Below, one piece after another: positions 8,844 through 17,406 of a DNA stretch of 64,000 nt. Numbering within the stretch: position 1 is the first letter of the stretch; each line of letters opens with the position of its first letter. The stretch is from Actinomadura sp. 7K507 (GTDB lineage Bacteria > Actinomycetota > Actinomycetes > Streptosporangiales > Streptosporangiaceae): contig NZ_SMKK01000002.1 of assembly GCF_004348425.1 (NCBI RefSeq), forward strand, positions 44,696 through 108,695, written 5' to 3'. A program made the position numbers and the translations under genes. Under the pieces are notes generated by a model. The model saw only the letters and a list, made by a program, of their open reading frames with translations. It made no database searches and had not been told where the DNA came from.

Positions 8844-9292
8844 CCGCTCAGGCCGTGCATGAGGTCGGCCAGGCCGTGCCTCCGCTGGAACGCCGGATCG
8901 GGCTCCCGGACATGATCGCCTACGCGGGCGCCACCTGGGACTGGTACCGGCTCCACTACGACACCGAGTTCGTCAAGGCGTCCAACCTGCCCGGCCTGGT
9001 CGTGGACGGCCAGGTGTTCGGCGCGCTGCTGGTCGAGCAGATCCAGGACTGGCTCGGCCCGCAGTGCTTCGTCCGCACGCTGGACTTCAACTTCAAGGCG
9101 CTGGTGTTCGCCGAGGAGACCGTCCGCTGCGAGGGGACCGTCACCGAGGCCGGCGACGGATACCTCGACCTCGACCTGCGGGTGGTCGTCGTCGGCGACG
9201 ACGGCGAGACCGACCGCGTCGCCGTCGCGCCGGCCCGCGCCCGCGTCCTGCTCGGCACCGCCGACGGGCCCGGCGGGGCGGGGGAGCCATGA
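8840..9292 (+). CDS. MaoC-like hotdog hydratase subunit (catalytic partner)
   Basis: 150 residues. The segment WDWYRLHYDTEFVKAS (about residues 34-49) contains D-x4-H, the hydratase catalytic pair, followed by LPGLVVDGQVFGALL. It resembles ChsH1-type MaoC subunits. Paired with the upstream FAS1-like subunit it should hydrate a 2-enoyl-CoA to the 3-hydroxyacyl-CoA that the next two proteins could cleave. ATG at 8840 overlaps the upstream stop by four bases. Confidence 0.85.
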   Translation: MTAQAVHEVGQAVPPLERRIGLPDMIAYAGATWDWYRLHYDTEFVKASNLPGLVVDGQVFGALLVEQIQDWLGPQCFVRTLDFNFKALVFAEETVRCEGTVTEAGDGYLDLDLRVVVVGDDGETDRVAVAPARARVLLGTADGPGGAGEP

Positions 9293-10437
9293 GCACGGGT
9301 GTCGCCATCGCGGGCGCCGCCGAGTGCGACCTCGGCGTGACGAACCGGTCGATCCTCGGCCTCCAGGCGCAGGCGATCTCGCGGGCGCTGGACGACGCGG
9401 GCCTCGGCCTGCGCGACGTCGACGGCCTCGCCACCACCGGGGTGTCGCGGTTCTCGGCGACCCAGCTCGCCGACTACCTCGGCCTCGAACCGCGCTGGAC
9501 GGACTCGACGTACGCGGGCGGCTCCGCGTTCGAGATGTTCGTGGCCCGCGCCGCGCAGGCCATCCAGGCGGGCCAGGCCGAGACGATCGTGATCAGCTTC
9601 GCGTCCAACCAGCGGTCGGCGCGGTCCCGCTCGCTCGGCGGGGTGGTCGAGGACCACACGCCCGAGGCGCAGTTCGAGACGCCGTACGGGCCGCTGTTCC
9701 CGCTGTCGTACTACGGGATGGCGGCGCAGCGGTACCTGCACACCTACGGCAAGGCGCGCGAGCAGCTCGCCGAGATCGCCGTGGCGGCGCGGGAATGGGC
9801 GCTGCTGAACCCCGCCGCGTTCCGCTACGGCAAGGGCTCGCTCACCGCCGGCGACGTGACCGGCTCGGCGATGATCTCCAGCCCGCTCACCGCGCTGGAC
9901 TGCTGCCTGGTCACCGACGGCGGCGGCGCGATCGTCCTGACGTCCCTCGAACGGGCGCGGGACCTGCGCCGCACGCCCGTCGAGGTGCTCGGGTACGGCG
10001 AGCGGACCACCAACAACTCGATGACCGCGGCACCCGACCTGACCGTCACCGGCGCGGTCGGCTCCGGCGCGGACGCGTTCGCCCGCGCCGGCGTCTCCCC
10101 CTCCGACATCGACGTCGTGCAGGTGTACGACTCGTTCACGATCACGGTCGCGCTGACGCTGGAAGGGCTCGGCTTCTGCGGGCGCGGCGAGGCCCTCGAC
10201 TGGATCGCCGGCGGGCGCATCAGGCCCGGCGGCGACTTCCCGCTCAACACCTCGGGCGGCGGCCTGTCCTACTGCCACCCGGGCCAGTTCGGGATCCTCC
10301 TGCTCGTCGAGGCGGTGAAGCAGCTGCGCGGCGACGCCGGGGACCGGCAGATCCCGGACGCGCGGCTCGCCGTCGCCCACGGCACCGGCGGAATCCTTTC
10401 GACGCACGCGACGGTGGTCCTGGGGGTGGACGGATGA
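9289..10437 (+). CDS. Thiolase-fold lipid-transfer (Ltp2/SCPx-like) protein, probable retro-aldolase
   Basis: 382 residues with a thiolase fold. The nucleophilic cysteine position of true thiolases reads STYAGGSAFEM, with Tyr in place of Cys. The C-terminal Cys motif is replaced by AHGTGGILSTHA. The conserved NTSGGGLSYCHPGQFG and the QVYDSFTITVAL segment with its tyrosine fit the Ltp2 group, which uses tyrosines to cleave 3-hydroxyacyl-CoA by retro-aldol reaction with a DUF35 partner. That partner follows directly. It probably shortens a side chain, releasing acetyl- or propionyl-CoA and a ketone or aldehyde. The residue assignment comes from reading motifs and has not been aligned. Confidence 0.85.
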   Translation: MSTGVAIAGAAECDLGVTNRSILGLQAQAISRALDDAGLGLRDVDGLATTGVSRFSATQLADYLGLEPRWTDSTYAGGSAFEMFVARAAQAIQAGQAETIVISFASNQRSARSRSLGGVVEDHTPEAQFETPYGPLFPLSYYGMAAQRYLHTYGKAREQLAEIAVAAREWALLNPAAFRYGKGSLTAGDVTGSAMISSPLTALDCCLVTDGGGAIVLTSLERARDLRRTPVEVLGYGERTTNNSMTAAPDLTVTGAVGSGADAFARAGVSPSDIDVVQVYDSFTITVALTLEGLGFCGRGEALDWIAGGRIRPGGDFPLNTSGGGLSYCHPGQFGILLLVEAVKQLRGDAGDRQIPDARLAVAHGTGGILSTHATVVLGVDG

Positions 10438-10883
10438 CCGGCTCCGATGGCTTCAAGCCCGACGTCCCGGCACCTGACGAGGTCACCGGCCCCTGGTGGG
10501 AGGCGACCAGGGAGCACCGGCTCGTCCTCCAGACCTGTGCGCGCTGCGCCCGGGAGGGGCAGCCCGGCGTCCAGCATCCGCCGCGCCCGCTCTGCGTGCA
10601 CTGCGGGTCGGACGAACTGGACTGGGTCACCGCCGGCGGCGCGGGAGTCGTGGACTCCTTCAGCATCGCCTACCGCGCCCCGCGCCCGGACCTCACCGTC
10701 CCGTACGTCATCGCCCGCGTCCGGCTGGACGAGGGGGTCGTCCTCCTCACCCGCCTCCAGGACCGGGAACCGGACGACTGGCGCATCGACGACAGGGTTC
10801 GGGTCGCCTGGGTCGACCTCGACGACGGTCGGGCGCTCCCGGTGTTCACACCGCCGTCCCCTGAGACCGAGAAAGGCAGCTAA
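10434..10883 (+). CDS. DUF35 zinc-ribbon/OB-fold partner of the Ltp protein
   Basis: 149 residues. The rubredoxin-like zinc ribbon has C-x2-C at CARC (about residue 36) and C-x2-C at CVHC (about residue 58), followed by an OB-fold (GVVDSFSIAYRAP, VPYVIARVRLDEG). In the cholesterol pathway this domain forms the C-terminus of ChsH2 and binds Ltp2 to give the active aldolase. Here it is a separate gene next to the Ltp gene. ATG at 10434 overlaps the Ltp stop by four bases. Confidence 0.9.
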   Translation: MTGSDGFKPDVPAPDEVTGPWWEATREHRLVLQTCARCAREGQPGVQHPPRPLCVHCGSDELDWVTAGGAGVVDSFSIAYRAPRPDLTVPYVIARVRLDEGVVLLTRLQDREPDDWRIDDRVRVAWVDLDDGRALPVFTPPSPETEKGS

Positions 10884-12044
10884 GTGGATTTCCAGCTCAA
10901 CGAGGACCAGCGCGAGTTCCGCGCGGTCCTGCGCGACTTCGTGGACAACGAGATCATCCCGGTGGCGCGCGACTGGGAGCAGACCGGCCGCTACCCCACC
11001 GAGATCGTCAAGGGCATGGCGGACATGGGGCTGTTCGGGATCACGATCCCGGAGGAGTACGGCGGCCTCGACCTCGACCCCGTCTCGTTCGCGCTGGTCT
11101 TCGAGGAGATCGCGCGCGGCTGGATGGGCATCGCCGGCATCCTCGGCAGCCACTCGCTGGCCTGCCGCATGATCGCCATGCGCGGCACCGACGAGCAGAA
11201 GCGCAAGTACCTCCCGGACCTCGCGACCGGCAAGCGCCGCACCGGCATCGGCCTCACCGAGCCGGACGCGGGCACCGACCTCCAGGGCATCCGCACCACG
11301 GCCCGCCTCGACGGCGACCACTACGTCGTCAACGGGTCCAAAATGTGGATCACCAACGCCCGGTACGCGGACCCGCTGCCCGTGCTGGTGAAGACCGACC
11401 CGTCGGTGTCCCCCGCGCACAAGGGCATGAGCATCCTGCTCGTGGACGCCGACACCGAGGGCTACGAGATCCTCAAGGACATCCCGAAGCTCGGCTACAA
11501 GGGCACGGAGTCCTGCGAGATCGTCCTGGACAACGTCCGGGTGCCGAAGGAGAACCTGCTAGGCGGCGTCGAAGGCAAGGGCATGCAGCACGCCCTCTCC
11601 GCACTCGAATGGGGCCGGGTCAACATCGCCGCCCGCTCGGTCGGCATCGCCCAGCGCGCTTACGACGAGGCCCTCGCCTACGCCGGGCAGCGCAAGGCGT
11701 TCGGCCAGGCCATCGGCGACTTCCAGGCCGTCCAACTCCAGCTCGCGACCGTCGCCACCCAGCTCCAGGCCGCCCGCCTCATGGCCTACTTCGCCGCGGA
11801 CGCCGTCCGACAGGGCCGCGCCGACGGGCAGACCGGCATGGCGAAGATCTTCTGCTCGGAGGTCGCCCTCCAGGCCGCGATCGAGGCCATGAAGGTCCAC
11901 GGCGGCTACGGCTACTCCACCGAGTACGAGGTCGAGCGGCTCTACCGCGACGCGATCCTGATGAGCATCGGCGAGGGCACGAACGACGTCCTGCGCACGG
12001 TCGTCGCCAAGTCCCTCCTGCGCGGCGAGACGGTCGTCCGATGA
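10884..12044 (+). CDS. Acyl-CoA dehydrogenase
   Basis: 386 residues with the three ACAD domains. GLTEPDAGTDL (about residue 123) is the first ACAD signature; QAIGDFQAVQLQLA and VHGGYGYSTEYEVERLYRDA are in the C-terminal domain. FAD-dependent alpha,beta-dehydrogenation of an acyl-CoA supplies the enoyl-CoA for the MaoC hydratases of the same operon. GTG at 10884 directly abuts the TAA of the DUF35 gene, the only junction in the operon without an overlap. The GAGAAAGG upstream serves as ribosome binding site. Electron transfer flavoprotein genes are not in the window. Confidence 0.93.
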   Translation: MDFQLNEDQREFRAVLRDFVDNEIIPVARDWEQTGRYPTEIVKGMADMGLFGITIPEEYGGLDLDPVSFALVFEEIARGWMGIAGILGSHSLACRMIAMRGTDEQKRKYLPDLATGKRRTGIGLTEPDAGTDLQGIRTTARLDGDHYVVNGSKMWITNARYADPLPVLVKTDPSVSPAHKGMSILLVDADTEGYEILKDIPKLGYKGTESCEIVLDNVRVPKENLLGGVEGKGMQHALSALEWGRVNIAARSVGIAQRAYDEALAYAGQRKAFGQAIGDFQAVQLQLATVATQLQAARLMAYFAADAVRQGRADGQTGMAKIFCSEVALQAAIEAMKVHGGYGYSTEYEVERLYRDAILMSIGEGTNDVLRTVVAKSLLRGETVVR

Positions 12045-12892
12045 CCGCACGGCTGCCCCGCAGCTACCTGTACGTCCCGGCGAACGCCCCCGACAAGCTG
12101 GCCAAGGCCCTGACCCGCGGCGCCGACGCCCTCATCGTCGACCTGGAGGACGCGGTACCACCGGACGCCAAGGACACGGCCCGACGCACGGTCGCCGACT
12201 GGCTCCGCTCGGCTCCGGAAACCGGCGGCACCGAACTCTGGGTGCGGATCAACGGCGGCGAGGCCGCGCACGAGGACGTCCGCGCCCTGGCCGGCCTGCC
12301 CGCGCTGACCGGTCTCGTGCTAGCCAAGGCCGAGGACGCCGCACAGGTCACATCGGTCGCCGCCCTCCTGTCCGACCTCGGAGACGCGACGACCCACCTG
12401 ATGCCGCTGCTGGAAACGGCGGGGGCGATTCTGGACGTCCGGGACATCGCCCGTGCGCCGAGGGTCCACCGCCTCCAGATCGGCGAGGTCGACCTCGCCG
12501 CCGACGCCGGCCTCGACCCCGGCCCGGACGAGGCGGAACTGGCGTTCGCCCGCACCATGACCGTAATGGCCAGCGCCGCCACCGGCCTCCACCCACCGGT
12601 CGGCCCGGTCTCCACCATCACCTCCGACCCCGACGCCCTCGCGGCCTCCACCGACCGCGTCCGCCGCCAGGGCTTCGTAGGCCGAGCCTGCATCCACCCC
12701 GCCCAAATCCCGGTCGTCCACAAGGCCTTCACCCCGACCTCGGAAGAGATAGCCCAGGCCAAGGACGTCCTCGCAAGATACGAGGCGGCAACCGCGACCG
12801 GCTCCGGCGTCGTCCTCGACGCCAAGGGCCACCTGATCGACCCGGCCGTAATCCGCCTGGCGCAGCGGACCCTCGCCACCGCCGCGACGTAG
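12041..12892 (+). CDS. HpcH/HpaI aldolase / citrate lyase beta (CitE)-like acyl-CoA lyase
   Basis: 283 residues. PRSYLYVPANAPDKLAKAL and IVDLEDAVPPDAK are the CitE signatures; the Asp/Glu of DLEDAV bind Mg2+. GRACIHPAQIPVVHKAF is the conserved C-terminal segment. Stand-alone CitE proteins cleave or form malyl-, citramalyl- or other 3-hydroxyacyl-CoA thioesters. With the MaoC hydratase and CoA-transferase at the operon front this resembles the mesaconyl/itaconyl-CoA to citramalyl-CoA to pyruvate plus acetyl-CoA logic. A pyruvate product would also give the E1-like enzyme a role; this is inference. ATG at 12041 overlaps the ACAD stop by four bases. Confidence 0.88.
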   Translation: MTARLPRSYLYVPANAPDKLAKALTRGADALIVDLEDAVPPDAKDTARRTVADWLRSAPETGGTELWVRINGGEAAHEDVRALAGLPALTGLVLAKAEDAAQVTSVAALLSDLGDATTHLMPLLETAGAILDVRDIARAPRVHRLQIGEVDLAADAGLDPGPDEAELAFARTMTVMASAATGLHPPVGPVSTITSDPDALAASTDRVRRQGFVGRACIHPAQIPVVHKAFTPTSEEIAQAKDVLARYEAATATGSGVVLDAKGHLIDPAVIRLAQRTLATAAT

Positions 12893-12944
12893 CCGAGGTG
12901 GTCTTCGGCTCCCGGTCGCCGAGGCCGGGTTCTGAGGTTCCGGC

Positions 12945-14861
12945 TCAGGTGGGACGCAGGTGGGCGATCCCCGCGTAGGCCGCGATGAGCAGGGTGCCGT
13001 CCTCGGTGATCGCGATGCCGGAGACCTTGGAGCCGAGGCGGAGGGTCCGGGTCATCGTTTCGGACGGGTCCCAGATCCGTACGGTGTCGTCGTCGGCGCC
13101 GGAGGCCACGACTTGGCGTCCGGCGAGGCGGCCCACGGCGACGGTGTTCACGATGCCGGCGTGCCGGATCACAGGGTCGCCCAGGGGGAGCGCGGTGGCC
13201 AGATCCCGCATCCCGACGGTGCCGTCGCTGCTTCCCGCGGCCAGGACGGTGCGGCCGTCCAGCTCACCGATCGCCATCGCGTTCATGTAGCCCCCGTCGC
13301 CGGTGACCGCGCTGAACGGCGCCGCTGCCGGTTCCAAGGTCCGCAGGTCCCACAGCCGCACGGTCGAGTCGTGGCCGAGCGTGACGGCGATCGGGCGGCC
13401 TTTCGCGCGCCCCGCCGCGATCGCCTTCACCCGGGCGGTGTGGCCGGTGAGCGTGCCCAGCATGGCCGGATCCGGGTGCAGCGACCAGACCTGCGTGGTG
13501 AAGTTCGGCCGCCCGGCGATGAGCATGAGACGGCCGTCCAGGACGGTGGTGGCGAACGCGTCCACTCCCCGCAGGTCGACCGAGGTACCGGCGGCGCCGC
13601 CGATGCCCCGGATGCGGACCATCCGGTCCCGGCCTCCAGTTACGACGGCAGGGTGACCGTCCAGCACGATCGGCTCGACGGTCGCCACAGGGCACGTGCC
13701 CCCGCCGGGGAGCGGGTCTCCCAGCGCCTGTCCCGTGGCTAGGTCCCACACTTGGACGGTTCCGGTGGCAGTGCCGGTGACGGCGACCGGAAGGCCACCG
13801 GACGTGCTCAAGGCCACCGCACTCACCGCGCCGGGATGACCCTCCGCTGACCCATCGGTTCCGGACGGGCCGGGACGATCCGCGTCCATGTCCCAGACCC
13901 GGGCCTTTCCGTCGTCGCCGCTGGTGACAGCGATCAGCGCACCGTCGCGTTCGGCCGTCGCCACGGCGTTCACCCTCGAACCGGGGCCCGGCAGGGGTCC
14001 TGCCTCGAACCGTCGCGCCGCCAGGTCCCACACGTGGAGGCGGCCTTCTTTCCCGACGCCGATGACGAGCCTGGGACGTCCTTCCACATCGGTCATGGCG
14101 ATGGCGTGCGGTTCCCCGTCGAGCTCGACGTCCTCGACAGGCCGCCCGGTCGCGACGTCCCACACACGCGCGATCGTCTCCGCATAACCGGTGGAGACGG
14201 CGATGGCGGTGCCGTCCAGATCACCGGCCACCAGTGCGGCGACCCCCTTGGGGTGAGCGGAGACGGGCTCGCCGATGGGCTCCCCCGTGCGCATGTCCCA
14301 GCGCCGGATCGTGCCGTCGTCGGAACCGCCGCTGATCGCCACCGGGCCGGTCGTCGCGACCGCGTTCACCCAGCCCGAGTGCCCCGCCAGCGGGTCGCAG
14401 GCCGGGCGCCGGGCCGCCAGGTCCCAGATCCGCACGGTGCCGTCGTTGCTGCCTCCGGTCACTGCAAAGCACTGACCGTCCACCTCGCCCACGGCCAGCG
14501 CGCTCATCCAGGCGCCCTCGCCGTCCACTCGCGCGGTCACGCCGGGCTCCAGCAGGTCCCAGATGCGGAGGGTCCGGTCGCGCCCGCAGGTCACCGCGAC
14601 GGGGCGGCCCTCCAGGACGGTGATCGCGGCCGCGCCGATCCGGAACTTGTGGCCGGGCATCGGCACACCTTCCGGCCGCTCGGCAGCCAGGTCCCATACC
14701 CGGACGACTCCGTCATTGGTCCCGGTGACTGCGACCGGCCGCCCCTCGACCGTCCCGGCGACCACGGCTCCGACCGGCAGGGGATGCTCCAGAAGCGCGT
14801 GCCGAGCAGCGGGCCGCCAATGCGCCCAGACGACGTCCCACTCCCCGCGAACTTCGATCAT
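12945..14861 (-). CDS. WD40-repeat protein
   Basis: 638 residues made almost entirely of WD40 blades. Unit ends read VRVWDLAAERP, LRIWDLLEPG, VRIWDLAARRP, IRRWDMRTGEP, ARVWDVATGRP, LHVWDLAARRF, ARVWDMDADRP, VQVWDLATGQA, VRLWDLRTLEP and VRIWDPSETM, about 13-14 units, enough for two propellers. Many strands carry V-A-V-T-G/S-G motifs (GRPVAVTGTNDG). There is no kinase, protease or signal peptide. ATG at 14861 is chosen because homology-like sequence (MIEVRGEWDVVWAHW) starts there; an earlier in-frame Met at 14903 is possible. The protein is probably a cytoplasmic scaffold. It converges with the catabolic operon. Confidence 0.85.
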   Translation of the reverse strand: MIEVRGEWDVVWAHWRPAARHALLEHPLPVGAVVAGTVEGRPVAVTGTNDGVVRVWDLAAERPEGVPMPGHKFRIGAAAITVLEGRPVAVTCGRDRTLRIWDLLEPGVTARVDGEGAWMSALAVGEVDGQCFAVTGGSNDGTVRIWDLAARRPACDPLAGHSGWVNAVATTGPVAISGGSDDGTIRRWDMRTGEPIGEPVSAHPKGVAALVAGDLDGTAIAVSTGYAETIARVWDVATGRPVEDVELDGEPHAIAMTDVEGRPRLVIGVGKEGRLHVWDLAARRFEAGPLPGPGSRVNAVATAERDGALIAVTSGDDGKARVWDMDADRPGPSGTDGSAEGHPGAVSAVALSTSGGLPVAVTGTATGTVQVWDLATGQALGDPLPGGGTCPVATVEPIVLDGHPAVVTGGRDRMVRIRGIGGAAGTSVDLRGVDAFATTVLDGRLMLIAGRPNFTTQVWSLHPDPAMLGTLTGHTARVKAIAAGRAKGRPIAVTLGHDSTVRLWDLRTLEPAAAPFSAVTGDGGYMNAMAIGELDGRTVLAAGSSDGTVGMRDLATALPLGDPVIRHAGIVNTVAVGRLAGRQVVASGADDDTVRIWDPSETMTRTLRLGSKVSGIAITEDGTLLIAAYAGIAHLRPT

Positions 14862-15015
14862 CGGCGCATCATCGCACCGCGCGTCGGACCCGCACCGCGC
14901 CATCCGTGGAGATCGCGAGCGCTGACCCGGTCGAAGGCATGGAGGCGGAGCATGGGTCGCGGCGAGCACCGAACGGCCGTCTCCGGTCAGATCGGAACAT
15001 GGGCCGGGGACGCTC

Positions 15016-15034
15016 CGTCCTAATGATCAGGACG
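15016..15034. promoter_or_regulatory. Inverted repeat between the WD40 and M24-like genes
   Basis: CGTCCT and AGGACG flank AATGATC. It lies 36 bases before the GTG at 15070 in a divergent gap of about 210 bases. It could be an operator; no regulator nearby is an obvious match. Confidence 0.3.
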
Positions 15035-15069
15035 TTCCCGTCCGAAGCGCATCGACTCTGGAGGACGCG

Positions 15070-15810
15070 GTGGAGGCTGAGGACGGGCTGGACGCCGTAC
15101 GCCGGGCGGGGACGCTCGTCGCCACGGCGCTGGAGAGGTCGGCCGCCGGACTGACCGCGTCCGGTCCGACTCTGGCGGACATCTCCGCGGCCGCACAGGA
15201 GCACCTGGCCCCGGCGCGGCCCTCCTTCCTCGGCTATCGGGGATTTCCGGCGGCGTGCGACATCGCGGTCAACGAGGTCGTCTGCCACGGCTTTCCCGAC
15301 GACCGCACGCTCGCGCCCGGTGACCTGGTCACGCTGGCCCTCGCCGGGAACGTCGACGGCATGCACAGCGCCGCCGCCACCAGCCATGTCGTCCCGGGAG
15401 CCGAGGATGACGGCGAGGCGGTCCAGCTCGTCGAGCGTGGCCGGGAGGCGCTGCGCCGCGCGGTGACCGCCGTCCGACCGGGCCGCCAGATCAATGTCGT
15501 GGGCCGGGTGATCGAGTCGTACGCCCGGCGCTTCGGGTACGGCGTCGTCCGCGATTTCGGCGGGCACGGCATCGGCGCGCACCTCCATCAGGACCCTTTC
15601 GTTCCCGGACATGACGCCCCCGCCGCCGTTACGGTGATCTCCGAAGGGATGATCTTCACGGTGCAGGTCATGCTCACGCTCGGCAGCCCCGAGATCGAGA
15701 CGGACGCCGAGGGCTGGAACGTCGCCACCAAGGACCGGACCAAGACGGCCGCGTTCTGCGACACGGTCCTGGTCACGGCAACCGGAACCGAGATCCTCAC
15801 CGGCCTCTAA
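15070..15810 (+). CDS. Methionine aminopeptidase-like (M24) protein with degenerate metal site
   Basis: 246 residues with the pita-bread fold of type I methionine aminopeptidase: AVNEVVCHGFPDDRTLAPGDL, GGHGIGAHLHQDPFVP and ISEGMIFTVQVML are recognisable. By motif alignment with E. coli MAP, the ligands D97 and D108 fall in TLALAGNVDGMHSAAA and are Ala. E204 falls in FTVQV and is Gln. E235 falls in AAFCDTVLVT and is Cys. Only the GHGIG histidine (H171) remains. It is therefore probably not an active aminopeptidase and may bind a peptide, ribosome or other ligand. GTG at 15070 is the start. It diverges from the WD40 gene and converges on the MFS gene 22 bases away. Confidence 0.8.
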   Translation: MEAEDGLDAVRRAGTLVATALERSAAGLTASGPTLADISAAAQEHLAPARPSFLGYRGFPAACDIAVNEVVCHGFPDDRTLAPGDLVTLALAGNVDGMHSAAATSHVVPGAEDDGEAVQLVERGREALRRAVTAVRPGRQINVVGRVIESYARRFGYGVVRDFGGHGIGAHLHQDPFVPGHDAPAAVTVISEGMIFTVQVMLTLGSPEIETDAEGWNVATKDRTKTAAFCDTVLVTATGTEILTGL

Positions 15811-15832
15811 GGCGAACGAGACGCCCTTGGCC

Positions 15833-17335
15833 TCATGTTCGGGTGCGGGTTCGGGTTCGAGTGCGGAGGGCGAGGGTGATCGGGATGGTGACGAGAGCGA
15901 TCGTCGTCGCGCTGAGCAGTGCCGCCGTTGTGGTGCCTTCGGTGTAGGCGGCGGCTGCCACGGCCAGCAGGTGCGCCGCGGCGTCCGCGGGCATCTGTTC
16001 GGCCGCGGCGGCGGCGCCCGCGACGGTGTCCATCGCGGACGGTTCGGTTCCGGCAGGTGCGTTCGCGGCCATATCGGAGTGGTACGCGGCGTTCGCGATC
16101 GTGCCGAGGACGGCGATGCCCAGGGCGGCGCCGAGTTCGTTGCTCGTCTCGGACACGCCCGCGGCGACCCCGGCCCGTTCGGGTGGGGCGGTGGTCAGGA
16201 TCAGCGAGTTGGCGGTGGTGCCGATGGCGCCGATCCCGAAGGTGAGCAGCGTGTAGGCGCCGACGAACGCCCACACGCCCGTGCCGGCGTCCAGGGTGGC
16301 GATGGACGCGAAGCCGGTGGCCGCGACCAGGAGACCGGAGGCGATCAGCGCGGCGGGCGGCAGCCGGGTGGCGCCCAGAACGGTGGCCAGGAGCGCGCCC
16401 GCGAACGTCCCGGCGAACGTGGGCAGCGCGTGCAGTGCCGCCTCCAGGGGGGTCAGGCCGTGGACGGACTGCATGAACGTGAACGCCAGCACACCCAGGC
16501 CCGCCGCCGCGAGGGCCGCCACGGTGTTGGCGCCGACGGCGGCGCTGAACGCGGGGCGGCGGAAGAGGCCGAGGTCGATGAGGGGGTACGCGGCCCTGCG
16601 CTGCCTGATCACGAACGCCGTCCCGGCGGCCAGGCCCAGGAGGGCCGCCAGGGCGGCGGTGCGGTCGGGGCCGTGCTCAGCGACCTGCTTCATCGTGAAG
16701 ACCAGGGCGAGGACGGCGACCAGCGAGGCGGCGGCCCCGGGCAGGTCGAACGCCGCGCGTTCCGGGTTCCGGGACTCCTCGATGAGGAACGGCGCCGCGA
16801 CCAGCAGCACGGCCATGACGGGGATGTTGATCAGGAAGATCGAGCCCCACCAGAAGTGCTCCAGCAGGACGCCGCCGACGATCGGCCCGGCGACCGAGCC
16901 GCCGGTGAACGCGACCGTCCACGCGCCCACCGCGGTCCGCCGCTTGGCTTCGTCGGTGAACATCCCCCGGATCAGGGACAACGTGGACGGGGCGAGGGTG
17001 GCGCCGCCGATGCCGAGCAGGGCGCGGGCCAGGATGAGCATTTCGGGCGTGTTGGCCCAGGCGGTCAGCGCCGACGCCGCACCGAACAGCAGTGCGCCCG
17101 CGAGCAGCAGCCGGCGGCGGCCGATCAGGTCGCCCAGCCCGCCCATGGTGACGAGCAGGCCCGCCATGACGAAGCCGTAGATGTCCATCATCCACAGCCA
17201 CTGGGACGAGGTCGGGGCGAGTTCCTCGGCCAGTGTCGGTCCGGCGACGAACAGGATCGACAGGTCCATCGAGGTCAGCAGGGCGGGCAGCAGCAGGACC
17301 GCCAGGCCCCACCAGGCGCGCGTGGAGGCTTGCAT
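15833..17335 (-). CDS. MFS transporter, DHA2 (14-TM) family
   Basis: 500 residues with 14 predicted membrane segments. GRRRLLLAGALLFG is the loop 2-3 motif A region. ALLGIGGATLAPSTLSLI and TGGSVAGPIVGGVLLEHFWWGSIFLINIP (motif C region) fit drug:H+ antiporters of the EmrB/QacA type. The C-terminus ends in an Arg-Thr dipeptide repeat (RTRTRTRTRT), apparently from a short DNA repeat. ATG at 17335 is used. It is divergent from a TetR regulator, with two CGTACGTACG palindromes between them. It is probably an inducible exporter of a toxic compound. Confidence 0.92.
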   Translation of the reverse strand: MQASTRAWWGLAVLLLPALLTSMDLSILFVAGPTLAEELAPTSSQWLWMMDIYGFVMAGLLVTMGGLGDLIGRRRLLLAGALLFGAASALTAWANTPEMLILARALLGIGGATLAPSTLSLIRGMFTDEAKRRTAVGAWTVAFTGGSVAGPIVGGVLLEHFWWGSIFLINIPVMAVLLVAAPFLIEESRNPERAAFDLPGAAASLVAVLALVFTMKQVAEHGPDRTAALAALLGLAAGTAFVIRQRRAAYPLIDLGLFRRPAFSAAVGANTVAALAAAGLGVLAFTFMQSVHGLTPLEAALHALPTFAGTFAGALLATVLGATRLPPAALIASGLLVAATGFASIATLDAGTGVWAFVGAYTLLTFGIGAIGTTANSLILTTAPPERAGVAAGVSETSNELGAALGIAVLGTIANAAYHSDMAANAPAGTEPSAMDTVAGAAAAAEQMPADAAAHLLAVAAAAYTEGTTTAALLSATTIALVTIPITLALRTRTRTRTRT

Positions 17336-17343
17336 GGGTTGAT

Positions 17344-17383
17344 CGTACGTACGTACAAATCCGTGCGTCAAACGTACGTACGT
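17344..17383. promoter_or_regulatory. Twin palindromic TetR operator
   Basis: CGTACGTACGTAC (17344-17356) and ACGTACGTACGT (17372-17383) are two near-identical palindromes in the 71-base gap between the MFS and TetR genes. TAGGAT at 17394-17399 is a likely -10 for the TetR gene, giving a transcript that begins at or next to its ATG (leaderless). The second palindrome would cover the -35 region, so autorepression is likely. Confidence 0.7.
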
Positions 17384-17406
17384 CCCAGTTGGCTAGGATC
17401 GGGCCC

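Noticed and set aside
12893..12944. Terminator between the CitE-like and WD40 genes
   Set aside because: Only weak imperfect stems (GCCGA/TCGGC), no T-run.
16281..17180. Antisense open frame of about 300 codons opposite the MFS gene
   Set aside because: Arg/Ala-rich with no motif; a shadow of the MFS coding strand, whose membrane segments and motifs are clear.
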